DNA of 64,000 bases from JBAZAX01 sp964568625 (GTDB taxonomy: Bacteria > Babelota > Babeliae > Babelales > RVW-14), in assembly GCA_964568625.1 (NCBI GenBank), contig CAZMQG010000005.1, positions 1 to 64,000 on the forward strand. The letters are read 5' to 3'. Position 1 is the first letter of the stretch. Each line of letters opens with the position of its first letter. A model generated the notes under the pieces. It saw only the letters and a program-made list of their open reading frames with translations. It was not told the origin of the DNA and made no database searches. Below are positions 51,241 through 60,084 of the stretch, in pieces. The position numbers and the translations under genes are program-made.

Positions 51241-51861
51241 TTAATATTCACCTTTGCAAATCCAGACTTTCACACCAATCACGCCATAAGTTGTAACAGC
51301 TTCTGCAAGAGCATAGTCAACGTTACTTCTTAGAGTATGTAAAGGAATGGAACCAACTCTTAACCATTCAATACGAGCGATTTCAGCGCCACCAATACGT
51401 CCAGAAATACAAATCTTAATTCCACGTGCACCATTTTTGATTGCAGTGAAACCGGCTCTTTTCATCAACCGCTTGTAATTTGCGCGTTTTTCAAGCTGTT
51501 CGGCAATGCTTTTTGCCACAAGTGCTGCAGTCAAATCTCTATTTCTAACTTCTTGCACAGAGAGCTCAACATTTTTACCTACAAAGCTGCTTAATTCTTG
51601 CTTAACTTTTTCAATTCCCAAGCCCTTTTTTCCTATAATTACGCCAGGACGAGAAGAATGAATAGTGATTCTCACATTGCCAACTGCTTTATCAATAACA
51701 ATTTTGGCAACATCAACATCGTTTAGCTTACTCTTAAGATATTTACGAATTTGGATATCTTCGATGAGCTCAGCGCCATAGCCCTTTTTGGCAAACCAAT
51801 GAGCATGCCAATCTTCGAAAACTCCTAATCTAAAACCTACTGGATGAACCTTTTGTCCCAC
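51241..51861 (-). CDS. rpsC: 30S ribosomal protein S3
   Basis: 206 residues, slightly short at the C-terminus. It starts MGQKVHPVGFRLG, has the KH-domain loop RPGVIIGKKG (about 70-79), and ends GVIGVKVWICKGEY. S3 forms part of the mRNA entry helicase. Confidence 0.97.
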   Translation of the reverse strand: MGQKVHPVGFRLGVFEDWHAHWFAKKGYGAELIEDIQIRKYLKSKLNDVDVAKIVIDKAVGNVRITIHSSRPGVIIGKKGLGIEKVKQELSSFVGKNVELSVQEVRNRDLTAALVAKSIAEQLEKRANYKRLMKRAGFTAIKNGARGIKICISGRIGGAEIARIEWLRVGSIPLHTLRSNVDYALAEAVTTYGVIGVKVWICKGEY

Positions 51862-51896
51862 AGTAACACCTCTAATTTTCTTTTATTTTCGCTGTT

Positions 51897-52238
51897 TTAA
51901 AATTTTTTATCTAAAACAATTTCCAAATGACTCAACCTTCTTCTCTGCATATTTGCACGTCCCATAGCACCAGGTTTAAAATACTTTATAACTGGACCAT
52001 GATCAACAGTAATCTGTTTAATATAAAGCTTATCCATTGAATCAATTTCTGGATTTTTAAAGCGTACATTTGAATATGCGGAAAATAATGTTTTCAATAT
52101 TGGCTTTGCTTTTCTTACTCCAAAAGTCTTCAGGAAGGCAAACGCCTTATCTACCGAATACCCACGAATAACATCCACCATTGGGCGAAGTTTATAAGGG
52201 GAAACTCGGATATATTTACATCTAGCACGTGAAAGCAT
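51897..52238 (-). CDS. rplV: 50S ribosomal protein L22
   Basis: 113 residues from ATG 52238 (AAAGG 9 nt upstream; the frame to 52247 is rejected). It has YIRVSPYKLRPMVDVIRG at the start and GRANMQRRRLSHLEIVL at the end. Its loop lines the exit tunnel. Confidence 0.95.
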   Translation of the reverse strand: MLSRARCKYIRVSPYKLRPMVDVIRGYSVDKAFAFLKTFGVRKAKPILKTLFSAYSNVRFKNPEIDSMDKLYIKQITVDHGPVIKYFKPGAMGRANMQRRRLSHLEIVLDKKF

Positions 52239-52283
52239 TATTAACAACCTTTACTATTGAAACAAAAACTTAATTCTTTGTAC

Positions 52284-52673
52284 CTACTTCTTTTTTCCTG
52301 CTGCTGCAGGTGCTGCAGCTGCTGCAGGTGCTGCGGCTGGAGTTGCTGCAACAGGAGCTGCTGCCCCTGCCGATGGAGCTGAAGAAGATGGAGCACCTTC
52401 TGCGCCAGCTTTTCTTTGTCCACTGTGTACACGAAATGTTCTAGTAGGAACAAATTCACCTAACTTATGCCCAACCGCATTTTCAGTAACAAAAATTGAA
52501 ACAAATTTTCTTCCATCGTGAACAGCAATGGTCAAACCAACCATTTCAGGAAGAATCATACTGGAACGCTTCCAAGTTTTTATTACTTCACGTTTTCCAG
52601 ATTCTTTAACTTTTTCAACTTTTCCCATCAAACATGGCGATACGTATGGGCCTTTGCTCAAAGATCTTGACAT
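52284..52673 (-). CDS. rpsS: 30S ribosomal protein S19 with Ala/Pro-rich tail
   Basis: 129 residues from ATG 52673. Residues 1-90 are normal S19 (SRSLSKGPYV, WKRSSMILPEMVGLTIAVHDGRKFV, VGHKLGEFVPTRTF). About 40 residues of nearly pure Ala, Pro, Gly and Ser follow, ending in GKKK, encoded by an impure GCTGCTGCAGGT repeat. S19 proteins are usually about 92 residues. The tail would project from the head of the 30S subunit. Confidence 0.95.
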   Translation of the reverse strand: MSRSLSKGPYVSPCLMGKVEKVKESGKREVIKTWKRSSMILPEMVGLTIAVHDGRKFVSIFVTENAVGHKLGEFVPTRTFRVHSGQRKAGAEGAPSSSAPSAGAAAPVAATPAAAPAAAAAPAAAGKKK

Positions 52674-52686
52674 AATCAATTATCCT

Positions 52687-53502
52687 TTATTTTCTTCTTT
52701 TCAGAATTGCAGTACTCTTACGTTTACGCGTTCTCACACCCTTACAGCTCTTACCCCATGGGGTCATTGGATGTGATCCAGATTTTGAACGGCCTTCACC
52801 ACCACCATGAGGGTGATCAACGGGATTCATAGCCATACCACGAACAGTTGGTCTAATACCCATTCGGCGACTTCTTCCTGCCTTACCAATTACAACGTTT
52901 TTATAATCTGCGTTAGAAAGAATTCCAACAGTAGCCCAATTATCTAGTCCTACTGTTCGCATTTCTCCAGAAGGCATTTTTAGAACAGCTAATTCACCAT
53001 CTTTTCCAACTAACTGCACCGCGCTTCCAGCACTTCTTGCAAACTTTCCACCACGACCAACATTAAGTTCAACATTGTGAATGAAAAATCCAACAGGAAT
53101 ATTCCTTAATGGCAAAGAATTACCAACCTTTGCCTCGGCCTTATCACTCGCCAAAACCTCATTTCCTAATCCCAACCCTTCAGGCTTTAAAATATAAGAT
53201 TTTGCTCCGTTCTTAAAATAAACTAGAGCGATTGGCACATTTCTATTTGGATCATATTCAAACGCTTGTATAACGCCTGGTATATCTCTAACAACTCTTT
53301 TAAAATCAACAATTCTGTAAAGCCTCTTTGCTCCACCACCCTGATGACGAGTTGTAATGCGTCCATAGCAATTACGGCCACCAGTTTTATTCAATGGAGT
53401 AACAAGCGATTTTTCAGGACGCTCTTTACTCAAATCAGTATACTTTATGTACTGCTGGGTACGCAAAGAAGGATTTCTTGGTTTTCTACTTACAATAGCC
53501 AT
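52687..53502 (-). CDS. rplB: 50S ribosomal protein L2
   Basis: 271 residues, full length, with the peptidyl-transferase-centre loop MNPVDHPHGGGEGR and the basic end RTRKRKSTAILKRRK. GRITTRHQGGGAKR near residue 42 is also typical. Confidence 0.97.
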   Translation of the reverse strand: MAIVSRKPRNPSLRTQQYIKYTDLSKERPEKSLVTPLNKTGGRNCYGRITTRHQGGGAKRLYRIVDFKRVVRDIPGVIQAFEYDPNRNVPIALVYFKNGAKSYILKPEGLGLGNEVLASDKAEAKVGNSLPLRNIPVGFFIHNVELNVGRGGKFARSAGSAVQLVGKDGELAVLKMPSGEMRTVGLDNWATVGILSNADYKNVVIGKAGRSRRMGIRPTVRGMAMNPVDHPHGGGEGRSKSGSHPMTPWGKSCKGVRTRKRKSTAILKRRK

Positions 53503-53505
53503 TTT

Positions 53506-53868
53506 TTATTTTCCTTCAGCCTGTACATCCTTAACATTCTGTGCACCAAAAGACTCAGCTGCCGCACCCATGGATTCAAACATTCCAGGTATTTCAATCT
53601 TATAACCCTTTTTAAGTGTTATAATTGCTTTTTTTCTAGCTGAAGACAAAAACTCTCTTCTACCAAAAGTCTTAAGCTTTGCTGGCACCGTTATCACACA
53701 AACATTTGCAACTTTTACATTCCAAATCTTCTGGACGGCATCTTTTATCATACATTTATTTGCTTCTGTATGCACTTCAAATGTGAGCTTACCTAACTTG
53801 CGATATAATTCGAAGCTTCTGCTCGTCATTATAGGCTGTTTGATAATATCATAAACTTTTAGTTCCAT
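53506..53868 (-). CDS. rplW: 50S ribosomal protein L23
   Basis: 120 residues: YDIIKQPIMTSRS at the start, FEVHTEANKCMIKDAVQKIW, and a C-terminal extension of about 25 residues (AAAESFGAQNVKDVQ). L23 is the docking site for trigger factor and SRP at the exit tunnel. Its first 10 nt overlap the end of rplD. Confidence 0.95.
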   Translation of the reverse strand: MELKVYDIIKQPIMTSRSFELYRKLGKLTFEVHTEANKCMIKDAVQKIWNVKVANVCVITVPAKLKTFGRREFLSSARKKAIITLKKGYKIEIPGMFESMGAAAESFGAQNVKDVQAEGK

Positions 53869-54491
53869 CGTGAAATCATTTCTTTAAATAAATCCACATC
53901 TTTTTTAAAAAATACCCAACAACCACCGTTCATTAAATCAAACGCATTTGGCTGATCAAATGAAACAATATGAACATTAGGAATATTTCTAAAAGATGCA
54001 ATGCTTGTTATATCATCAAAAGGCAAAAACAACAACACTTTTTTATTGTCTAAATCTGCAGCCTTCAACATCTTTTGTGCTAACTTTGTACCAGGCTTTT
54101 CAGCTGAAGTACTAAAATCTAGACAGGCAACTGCCTTTTCGGCCAATTTAGAAAATAAAATATTATTAAAAACCAAATCCATCTCTTTGCTGTTCATTGA
54201 CAAAGTTCTTGTTCTTGGTTGTGGACCAAATATCACACCACCTTTTCTCCAAAGTGGAGATCTAAGAGATCCAGCTCTTGCTCTACCGGTACCTTTTTGC
54301 TTCCAAGGTTTTCGATTAGAAAATGCAAGCTCAGCTCTCGTTTTGCAACCTAATGTACCCTGTCTCCAATTTTGACGCAAAACACGAATTGCTCGTGCAA
54401 ATGCGAATGGATTAGAGGTCTTTTCGGTTATGTCAAAACTAACAGAGCCCTGAACTTTTCCATCTAAACCGTAAACTATTATTTCTGACAT
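53859..54491 (-). CDS. rplD: 50S ribosomal protein L4
   Basis: 210 residues. The loop KPWKQKGTGRARAGSLRSPLWRKGGVIFGPQPR (about 62-94, given here only as its outer pattern) identifies L4. Its extended loop lines the exit tunnel, and in some bacteria it regulates the S10 operon. Confidence 0.97.
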   Translation of the reverse strand: MSEIIVYGLDGKVQGSVSFDITEKTSNPFAFARAIRVLRQNWRQGTLGCKTRAELAFSNRKPWKQKGTGRARAGSLRSPLWRKGGVIFGPQPRTRTLSMNSKEMDLVFNNILFSKLAEKAVACLDFSTSAEKPGTKLAQKMLKAADLDNKKVLLFLPFDDITSIASFRNIPNVHIVSFDQPNAFDLMNGGCWVFFKKDVDLFKEMISRWN

Positions 54492-54493
54492 AT

Positions 54494-55123
54494 CTATTTC
54501 CCTTGCTTTCTAATCAAAACCAGAGAATCTTTTTTACCAGGAACAGAGCCCTTTACTAACACAAAGCAATTTTCACGATCAATTTTTACAACTTCTAATC
54601 CACGAATTGTAAACTGACGACACCCCATGTGTCCCGGAAATCTTTTACCTTTGATAACCTCACCTTGTGTTCTCATGTGACCAATTGCACCAGGTCTACG
54701 ATTGAATTTAGAACCGTGAGATTTTGGACCACCACCAAAATTCCAACGTTTCACAACACCCTGAAAACCTAAGCCTCTGCTTGTACCAGTAACAGCAACT
54801 TTTTGACCTTCTTGCAAAGCAATATGATCAAAAGCAACGCGCTGTCCCAAATCAAAACTTCCAGCCCCGTCTTCTAAACGAACTTCTCTAATATTGGAAA
54901 AAAACTTACTTTTAGCTTTAAGCCAATCATTAGAAAACTCTTTACCCCAGTATTTTTCTCTCAACATACCCACTTGCAAAGCAAGATACCCATCTTTTGC
55001 AGCGGATTTTAATTGTGTCACATACAGATTTCCTGTATCAATGACTGTAACAGGAACAACGTTCCCTTCAGAGTCAAAAACCTGAGTCATTCCAACTTTT
55101 TTACCTAACACACTATTTAACAT
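54494..55123 (-). CDS. rplC: 50S ribosomal protein L3
   Basis: 209 residues: GKKVGMTQVFDSEGNVVPVTVI at the start (rough pattern), then GFQGVVKRWNFGGGPKSHG in the centre and GHMGCRQFTIRGLEVV. It helps to shape the peptidyl transferase centre. Confidence 0.97.
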   Translation of the reverse strand: MLNSVLGKKVGMTQVFDSEGNVVPVTVIDTGNLYVTQLKSAAKDGYLALQVGMLREKYWGKEFSNDWLKAKSKFFSNIREVRLEDGAGSFDLGQRVAFDHIALQEGQKVAVTGTSRGLGFQGVVKRWNFGGGPKSHGSKFNRRPGAIGHMRTQGEVIKGKRFPGHMGCRQFTIRGLEVVKIDRENCFVLVKGSVPGKKDSLVLIRKQGK

Positions 55124-55144
55124 AGCTGCTATACCTCATCTTAT

Positions 55145-55450
55145 CTACTTAATTTCCACATCAACGCCGGCTGAAATGTTAAGTTTCATCAACGCATCCA
55201 TTGTTTGTTCCGACGGAGATACAAGGTCCAAGATTCTCTTGTGTGTAATAATCTCAAACTGCTCACGAGACTTTTTGTCAACATGAGGAGATCTTAAAAC
55301 AGTAAAAACCTTTTTATCATTTGGAAATGGAACTGGTCCCAACACTTGAGAACCAGTTCTTTTTGCCGTCAAAACTATTTGTCTTACAGCATTATCCAAT
55401 AAGCGATAATCGTAAGACTTCAATGTTAATCGAATTTTCTGTTTTTTCAT
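55145..55450 (-). CDS. rpsJ: 30S ribosomal protein S10
   Basis: 101 residues, complete: RLTLKSYDYRLLDNAVRQIV, GPVPFPNDKKVFTVLRSPHVDKKSREQFE in outline, and GVDVEIK at the end. It is also part of the NusB antitermination complex. It follows tuf by 19 nt. Confidence 0.97.
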   Translation of the reverse strand: MKKQKIRLTLKSYDYRLLDNAVRQIVLTAKRTGSQVLGPVPFPNDKKVFTVLRSPHVDKKSREQFEIITHKRILDLVSPSEQTMDALMKLNISAGVDVEIK

Positions 55451-55469
55451 CTTTTATGCCGCTATCAAT

Positions 55470-56660
55470 TTATTCAATGATTTCAGTAATAACACCAGCG
55501 CCAACAGTTCTACCACCTTCACGAACAGAAAATTTCAATTCGTTTGTCATAGCAATTTTGCTAATCAAATCAACAACTACGTCTACGGTATCACCAGGCA
55601 TAACCATTTCACGACCAGCTGGAAGAGTTATTGTTCCAGTAACGTCTGTTGTTCTGAAATAAAATTGAGGACGATATCCATTAAAGAATGGGCTATGACG
55701 TCCACCTTCTTCTTTGCTCAATACAACTAAGTGAGCTTTAAACTTCTTGTGAGGGGTGATTGTTCCGGGAGCAGCAACAACCTGTCCACGAATAACGTCT
55801 TCTTTATTGATACCACGAAGTAACAATCCAACGTTATCGCCAGCTTCGGCTTCTTTCATTTCTTTATTAAACATTTCTACGCCGGTAACAGTTGATTTAC
55901 GTGTATCGGTAAAACCAATTATTTCAACGTTGTCGCCAACTTTGACTTTACCTTGGTCAACTCTTCCTGTTACAACGGTACCACGACCTGAAATTGAGAA
56001 GATATCTTCGATAGGTACTAATAGAGGTTTGTCAATTTCACGTTTTGGTTGAGGAATATAACTATCAACAGTTGACATAAGTTTCAAAATTGCAGGAACA
56101 CCAATTTCGCTTTGGTCGCCTTCTAATGCCTTAAGAGCTGAGCCACGAACAACTGGAATATCTTTCCCTGGGAAACCATATGAAGATAAAAGATCTCTTA
56201 CTTCTTCTTCAACAAGATCCACCATATCTGAATCATCAACCATATCAACTTTATTCATGAAAACTACAATTGCTGGAACACCTACCTGGCGAGCCAACAA
56301 AATGTGTTCTCTGGTTTGAGGCATTGGTCCATCTGCAGCGGAAACAACCAAAATCGTTCCGTCCATCTGAGCCGCACCTGTTATCATATTTTTAACATAG
56401 TCAGCGTGACCTGGGCAGTCCACGTGAGCATAGTGTCGGGTATCTGTCTCGTATTCAACGTGCGTTGCATTAATTGTAATACCACGAGCCTTTTCTTCTG
56501 GAGCTTTATCAATTTGATCATATGCTTTAAATTCAGCAAAACCTTTTTCTGAAAGCACTTTTGTAATTGCTGCTGTCAAAGTTGTCTTACCATGGTCAAC
56601 GTGTCCAATGGTACCAATATTTAAGTGAGGTTTTTTACGCTCAAAAACACCCTTTGCCAT
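55470..56660 (-). CDS. tuf: Elongation factor Tu
   Basis: 396 residues, full length: G1 GHVDHGKTT (about 19-27), G3 DCPGHADY, G4 NKVDMVDD, then domains II and III. It delivers aminoacyl-tRNA to the ribosome. It is the only tuf copy in the window, between fusA and rpsJ as in many bacteria. Confidence 0.98.
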   Translation of the reverse strand: MAKGVFERKKPHLNIGTIGHVDHGKTTLTAAITKVLSEKGFAEFKAYDQIDKAPEEKARGITINATHVEYETDTRHYAHVDCPGHADYVKNMITGAAQMDGTILVVSAADGPMPQTREHILLARQVGVPAIVVFMNKVDMVDDSDMVDLVEEEVRDLLSSYGFPGKDIPVVRGSALKALEGDQSEIGVPAILKLMSTVDSYIPQPKREIDKPLLVPIEDIFSISGRGTVVTGRVDQGKVKVGDNVEIIGFTDTRKSTVTGVEMFNKEMKEAEAGDNVGLLLRGINKEDVIRGQVVAAPGTITPHKKFKAHLVVLSKEEGGRHSPFFNGYRPQFYFRTTDVTGTITLPAGREMVMPGDTVDVVVDLISKIAMTNELKFSVREGGRTVGAGVITEIIE

Positions 56661-56694
56661 CGTTATATTCCTTCTATTCTTTTAAAATCAATAC

Positions 56695-58761
56695 CTACTT
56701 TTTAACTACCAGTTGATCTTGTACATGTTTAGGAACTTCTCGGTAAATCTCAAACTGCATGCTATAACTAGCTCTACCCTTTGTCAGAGATCTTAAGGTT
56801 GTTGAATAACCAAACATTTCTGCCAAAGGCACCTCTGCGGATACAACTTGGATTCCCTTTTTACTCTCCATTCCCAAAATTCTACCTCTTCGTGAATTGA
56901 GATCTCCAATTACATCACCCATATTTTCATCCGGCGTAAAAACTTCAACCTTCATTATAGGCTCAAGAATTACAGGGGATGCTTTTGAACATCCGTCTTT
57001 AAATGCCATAGATGATGCTATTTGGAAAGCCATTTCAGAGGAGTCAACATCATGGAAAGATCCATCAAATACTGTGGCTTTTACATCCACAACAGGATAT
57101 CCTGCCAAAATGCCAGAATTTACGGAATCTCTAAATCCTTTTTCTATTCCAGGAATAAATTCTTTTGGAACGGAACCACCAGTAATTTCATTTTCAAACT
57201 GGATTCCAGCACCTCTTTCAAGTGGCTCAATCTTTAACCAGACATGACCATATTGTCCGCGTCCACCTGATTGACGAATATACTTTCCTTCAGATTCTAC
57301 AGAACGTTGAATTGTTTCTTTGTAAGCAACTTGTGCCTTACCAACATTCGATTCAACCTTATGCTCTCTGAGCAAACGATCAACAATAATTTCCAAATGC
57401 AACTCACCCATTCCAGAAATAATTGTTTGATTTGTCTCTGGATTATATGTAAATCTGAAAGAAGGGTCTTCTTGCATTAACTTGCGCAATGCAACGCCCA
57501 TTTTTTCATATTCACCCTTACCTTTTGGCTCAATTGCCATATCAATAACAGGATCAGGGAATGTAATATTTTCAAGTAAAATAGGTTTATCTTCCGCACA
57601 AAGCGTATCACCTGTCACAACGTCTTTTACTCCGACTATTGCACAGATATCACCAGCGGAAACCTCTTTAATTTCTTCTCTCTTATTTGCATGCATTTTA
57701 AGTAAACGGCTTACTCGCTCAGTTTTGCCCTTGGAAGCATTGTAAACGTATGAACCAGATTCAAGATGCCCAGAATAAATTCGAGCAAATGTTAAAGAAC
57801 CCACAAATGGATCTATCATAATCTTAAATGCTAACGCGCAGAACGGTTCCTTATCGCTGGTTTTTCGCTCTTCCTCCAACCCTGTAACTGGATTAGTTCC
57901 CTTTACACAAGGAACTTCCAATGGAGATGGAAGATAATCAACGACAGCATCAAGCATTAATTGCACACCTTTGTTTTTAAAGGCAGAACCACAAAGCACA
58001 AGCGTAACTTCTTGAGCTATAACACCCTTACGCAAAGCTGCTTTGATTTCCTCAATAGAGTATGGCTTACCGTCTAAATACTTTTCTGCTAAAACTTCGT
58101 CAAAATCACATGCACGTTCTACAATTTTTGTGCGCAATTCTTGAATTTTATTTTGAAATTCGGCTGGAGCTTCTTCCCAGATAACTTCTGCGCCTTTATC
58201 ATCCGAACTAAATGTCGCCATTTTTCCAGTCAAAACATCAATCAATCCATAAAAACTTTCGGATTGTCCAACCGGAATTTGCATAGCAAGAGGATTTCCA
58301 TGCAGCTTTTCTTCTATTTCATTAACTACTGAAAAATAATCTGCACCGATACGGTCCATCTTGTTAACAAATGCAATTCTAGGAACTCTGTGCTTGTCAG
58401 CTTGCCTCCAAACCGTTTCGGATTGAGGCTGCACGCCTCCTACTGCACAAAAAACAGCAACAGCTCCGTCTAAAACACGGAGCGATCGTTCAACTTCTAT
58501 TGTAAAATCTACGTGACCGGGAGTATCAATAATATTTACGTGATGATTCCGCCAGAAACAAGTTGTAGCAGCTGAGGTAATTGTAATGCCTCGCTCTCTT
58601 TCTTGTTCCATCCAGTCCATGGTAGCTTCGCCCTCATGAACCTCACCGATCTTATGGGAAACACCTGTATAAAACAATACACGTTCTGTAACCGTAGTTT
58701 TTCCGGCGTCGATGTGCGCCATAATTCCAATATTTCTATATTTTGTTAAATCGCTACTCAT
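56695..58761 (-). CDS. fusA: Elongation factor G
   Basis: 688 residues from ATG 58761 (MSSDLTKYRNIGIM), with GGGGGA 6 nt upstream; the frame to 58782 overlaps rpsG and is rejected. P-loop AHIDAGKTT, DTPGHVDFT and NKMDRIGA are present, followed by domains II-V. It moves the ribosome along the mRNA. Confidence 0.97.
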   Translation of the reverse strand: MSSDLTKYRNIGIMAHIDAGKTTVTERVLFYTGVSHKIGEVHEGEATMDWMEQERERGITITSAATTCFWRNHHVNIIDTPGHVDFTIEVERSLRVLDGAVAVFCAVGGVQPQSETVWRQADKHRVPRIAFVNKMDRIGADYFSVVNEIEEKLHGNPLAMQIPVGQSESFYGLIDVLTGKMATFSSDDKGAEVIWEEAPAEFQNKIQELRTKIVERACDFDEVLAEKYLDGKPYSIEEIKAALRKGVIAQEVTLVLCGSAFKNKGVQLMLDAVVDYLPSPLEVPCVKGTNPVTGLEEERKTSDKEPFCALAFKIMIDPFVGSLTFARIYSGHLESGSYVYNASKGKTERVSRLLKMHANKREEIKEVSAGDICAIVGVKDVVTGDTLCAEDKPILLENITFPDPVIDMAIEPKGKGEYEKMGVALRKLMQEDPSFRFTYNPETNQTIISGMGELHLEIIVDRLLREHKVESNVGKAQVAYKETIQRSVESEGKYIRQSGGRGQYGHVWLKIEPLERGAGIQFENEITGGSVPKEFIPGIEKGFRDSVNSGILAGYPVVDVKATVFDGSFHDVDSSEMAFQIASSMAFKDGCSKASPVILEPIMKVEVFTPDENMGDVIGDLNSRRGRILGMESKKGIQVVSAEVPLAEMFGYSTTLRSLTKGRASYSMQFEIYREVPKHVQDQLVVKK

Positions 58762-58775
58762 TATAATCCCCCACC

Positions 58776-59258
58776 TTACCAAGCATAATGAGAGAAGGCT
58801 CTATTAGCCTCTGCCATCCTGTGCACATCTGTTTTCTTTTTAAGAGCTCCGCCTTGCCCTTGAACAGCATCCAACAACTCATGCGCTAGACGTTCACCCA
58901 TTGTTTTATCGGAACGACTTGCCGCAGCTTCAATAAGCCAGCGCAAAGCAAGCGCAAGCGCTCTTTCTGGACGAACTTCTGTAGGAATTTGATACACACC
59001 ACCACCTACACGCCTTGCCTTAACTTCAACATAAGGCTTGATTTGAGATAGCGCTTTTTCAAACAATGCATATCCCTTTATATCATCCCCATTGTTTTTC
59101 GTTTTCAATACATCAAATGCATCGTAAACAATGCGACGTGCTGTATCCTTTTTTCCACGCTCCATAATTGTATTTATTAATTTTTGAACTAAAAATGATT
59201 TAAAGCGCTCATCAACTCCAATGTCTCTTTGAGCTCTTACCGACTTACGTCTAGGCAT
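58776..59258 (-). CDS. rpsG: 30S ribosomal protein S7
   Basis: 160 residues: PRRKSVRAQRDI at the start, KLINTIMERGKK, then RRVGGGVYQIPTEVRPERALALALRW in the centre (pattern only). It binds the head of the 30S subunit. It lies 2 nt after rpsL. Confidence 0.97.
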   Translation of the reverse strand: MPRRKSVRAQRDIGVDERFKSFLVQKLINTIMERGKKDTARRIVYDAFDVLKTKNNGDDIKGYALFEKALSQIKPYVEVKARRVGGGVYQIPTEVRPERALALALRWLIEAAASRSDKTMGERLAHELLDAVQGQGGALKKKTDVHRMAEANRAFSHYAW

Positions 59259-59260
59259 CT

Positions 59261-59638
59261 TTATGCACCCTTCTTACGTTTAGCACCATACAAGGAACGT
59301 GATTGCATACGTCCCGTAACTCCAGCTGTATCAAGCGTACCTCTAATAATGTGATATCTTACTCCGGGCAAGTCTTTTACCCTTCCACCACGAATAAGCA
59401 CAACTGAGTGCTCTTGAAGATTATGGCCTTCTCCAGGGATGTAAGCTGTTATTTCTTTTCCAGTCGTTAATTTTACACGAGCAACTTTACGTAATGCAGA
59501 GTTTGGTTTTTTAGGGGTCTGCGTGTAAACACGAACACATACACCTCGTCGCTGAGGACATGAATCAAGCGCAGGAGCCTTGGTCTTTACTTTCGTACCT
59601 TTGCGGCTACTACGTACTAGCTGGTTTATCGTTGGCAT
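59261..59638 (-). CDS. rpsL: 30S ribosomal protein S12
   Basis: 125 residues, complete: MPTINQLVR at the start, the decoding loops TPKKPNSALRK and VKDLPGVRYHIIRG. The lysines at the sites that mark streptomycin sensitivity in other bacteria are present. It is the first gene of the long ribosomal block. Confidence 0.97.
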   Translation of the reverse strand: MPTINQLVRSSRKGTKVKTKAPALDSCPQRRGVCVRVYTQTPKKPNSALRKVARVKLTTGKEITAYIPGEGHNLQEHSVVLIRGGRVKDLPGVRYHIIRGTLDTAGVTGRMQSRSLYGAKRKKGA

Positions 59639-60084
59639 ACTTTCTATTCCTATAAATAATCAAAACTAACAAACTTTTTCACACTCAATCCCAAAATAGC
59701 TTTTATTTATGGCAAAAGCCACGTAAGAATAACCACTTTGGCTAGCAATCACTACAAAAATGTGCATTATACGAGCGATACGTGATAGGCATAATTGTAT
59801 AGTTTTCTACACTTTTTTCAAGTTTTTCCAACTAAAAAATATTTATCAGATCAAATCATTCAAAAAGTTAACCCGAGAAAAATCAAAAAATTTCTATGCC
59901 TCCTAAAAAAACATATCTCACCACTCTTCATTTACAACTTGAATTTGCAAACTTAAAAACAAATTACCTATACCCTTAGACTCTTTTTATTAATTTTTAA
60001 AACTGTTAGAAATTTTATATCAAATTTTGTATTCTTAATATTCAAAAATATTTTAGATTTTTCTAGTAATTGAAAGGCCCCAAA
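59639..60084. other. Divergent intergenic region between rpsL and the S2P gene
   Basis: About 446 nt. It holds the candidate str promoter (59794-59821, minus strand) and, for the plus strand, a possible TTGCAA (59945) with TATACC 18 nt later (59969). A second minus-strand TATAAT lies at 59766-59771 without a good -35. No ORF or RNA gene is supported. Confidence 0.55.
59794..59821 (-). promoter_or_regulatory. Candidate promoter of the str-S10-spc-alpha block
   Basis: On the minus strand TTGAAA (59816-59821), a 16-nt spacer and TACAAT (59794-59799), ten of twelve consensus positions. The leader to rpsL would be about 150 nt. The spacer contains AAAGTGTAGAAAA, which resembles AAAAGTGTAAAC upstream of rapZ (about 38238-38249). 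Confidence 0.55.
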
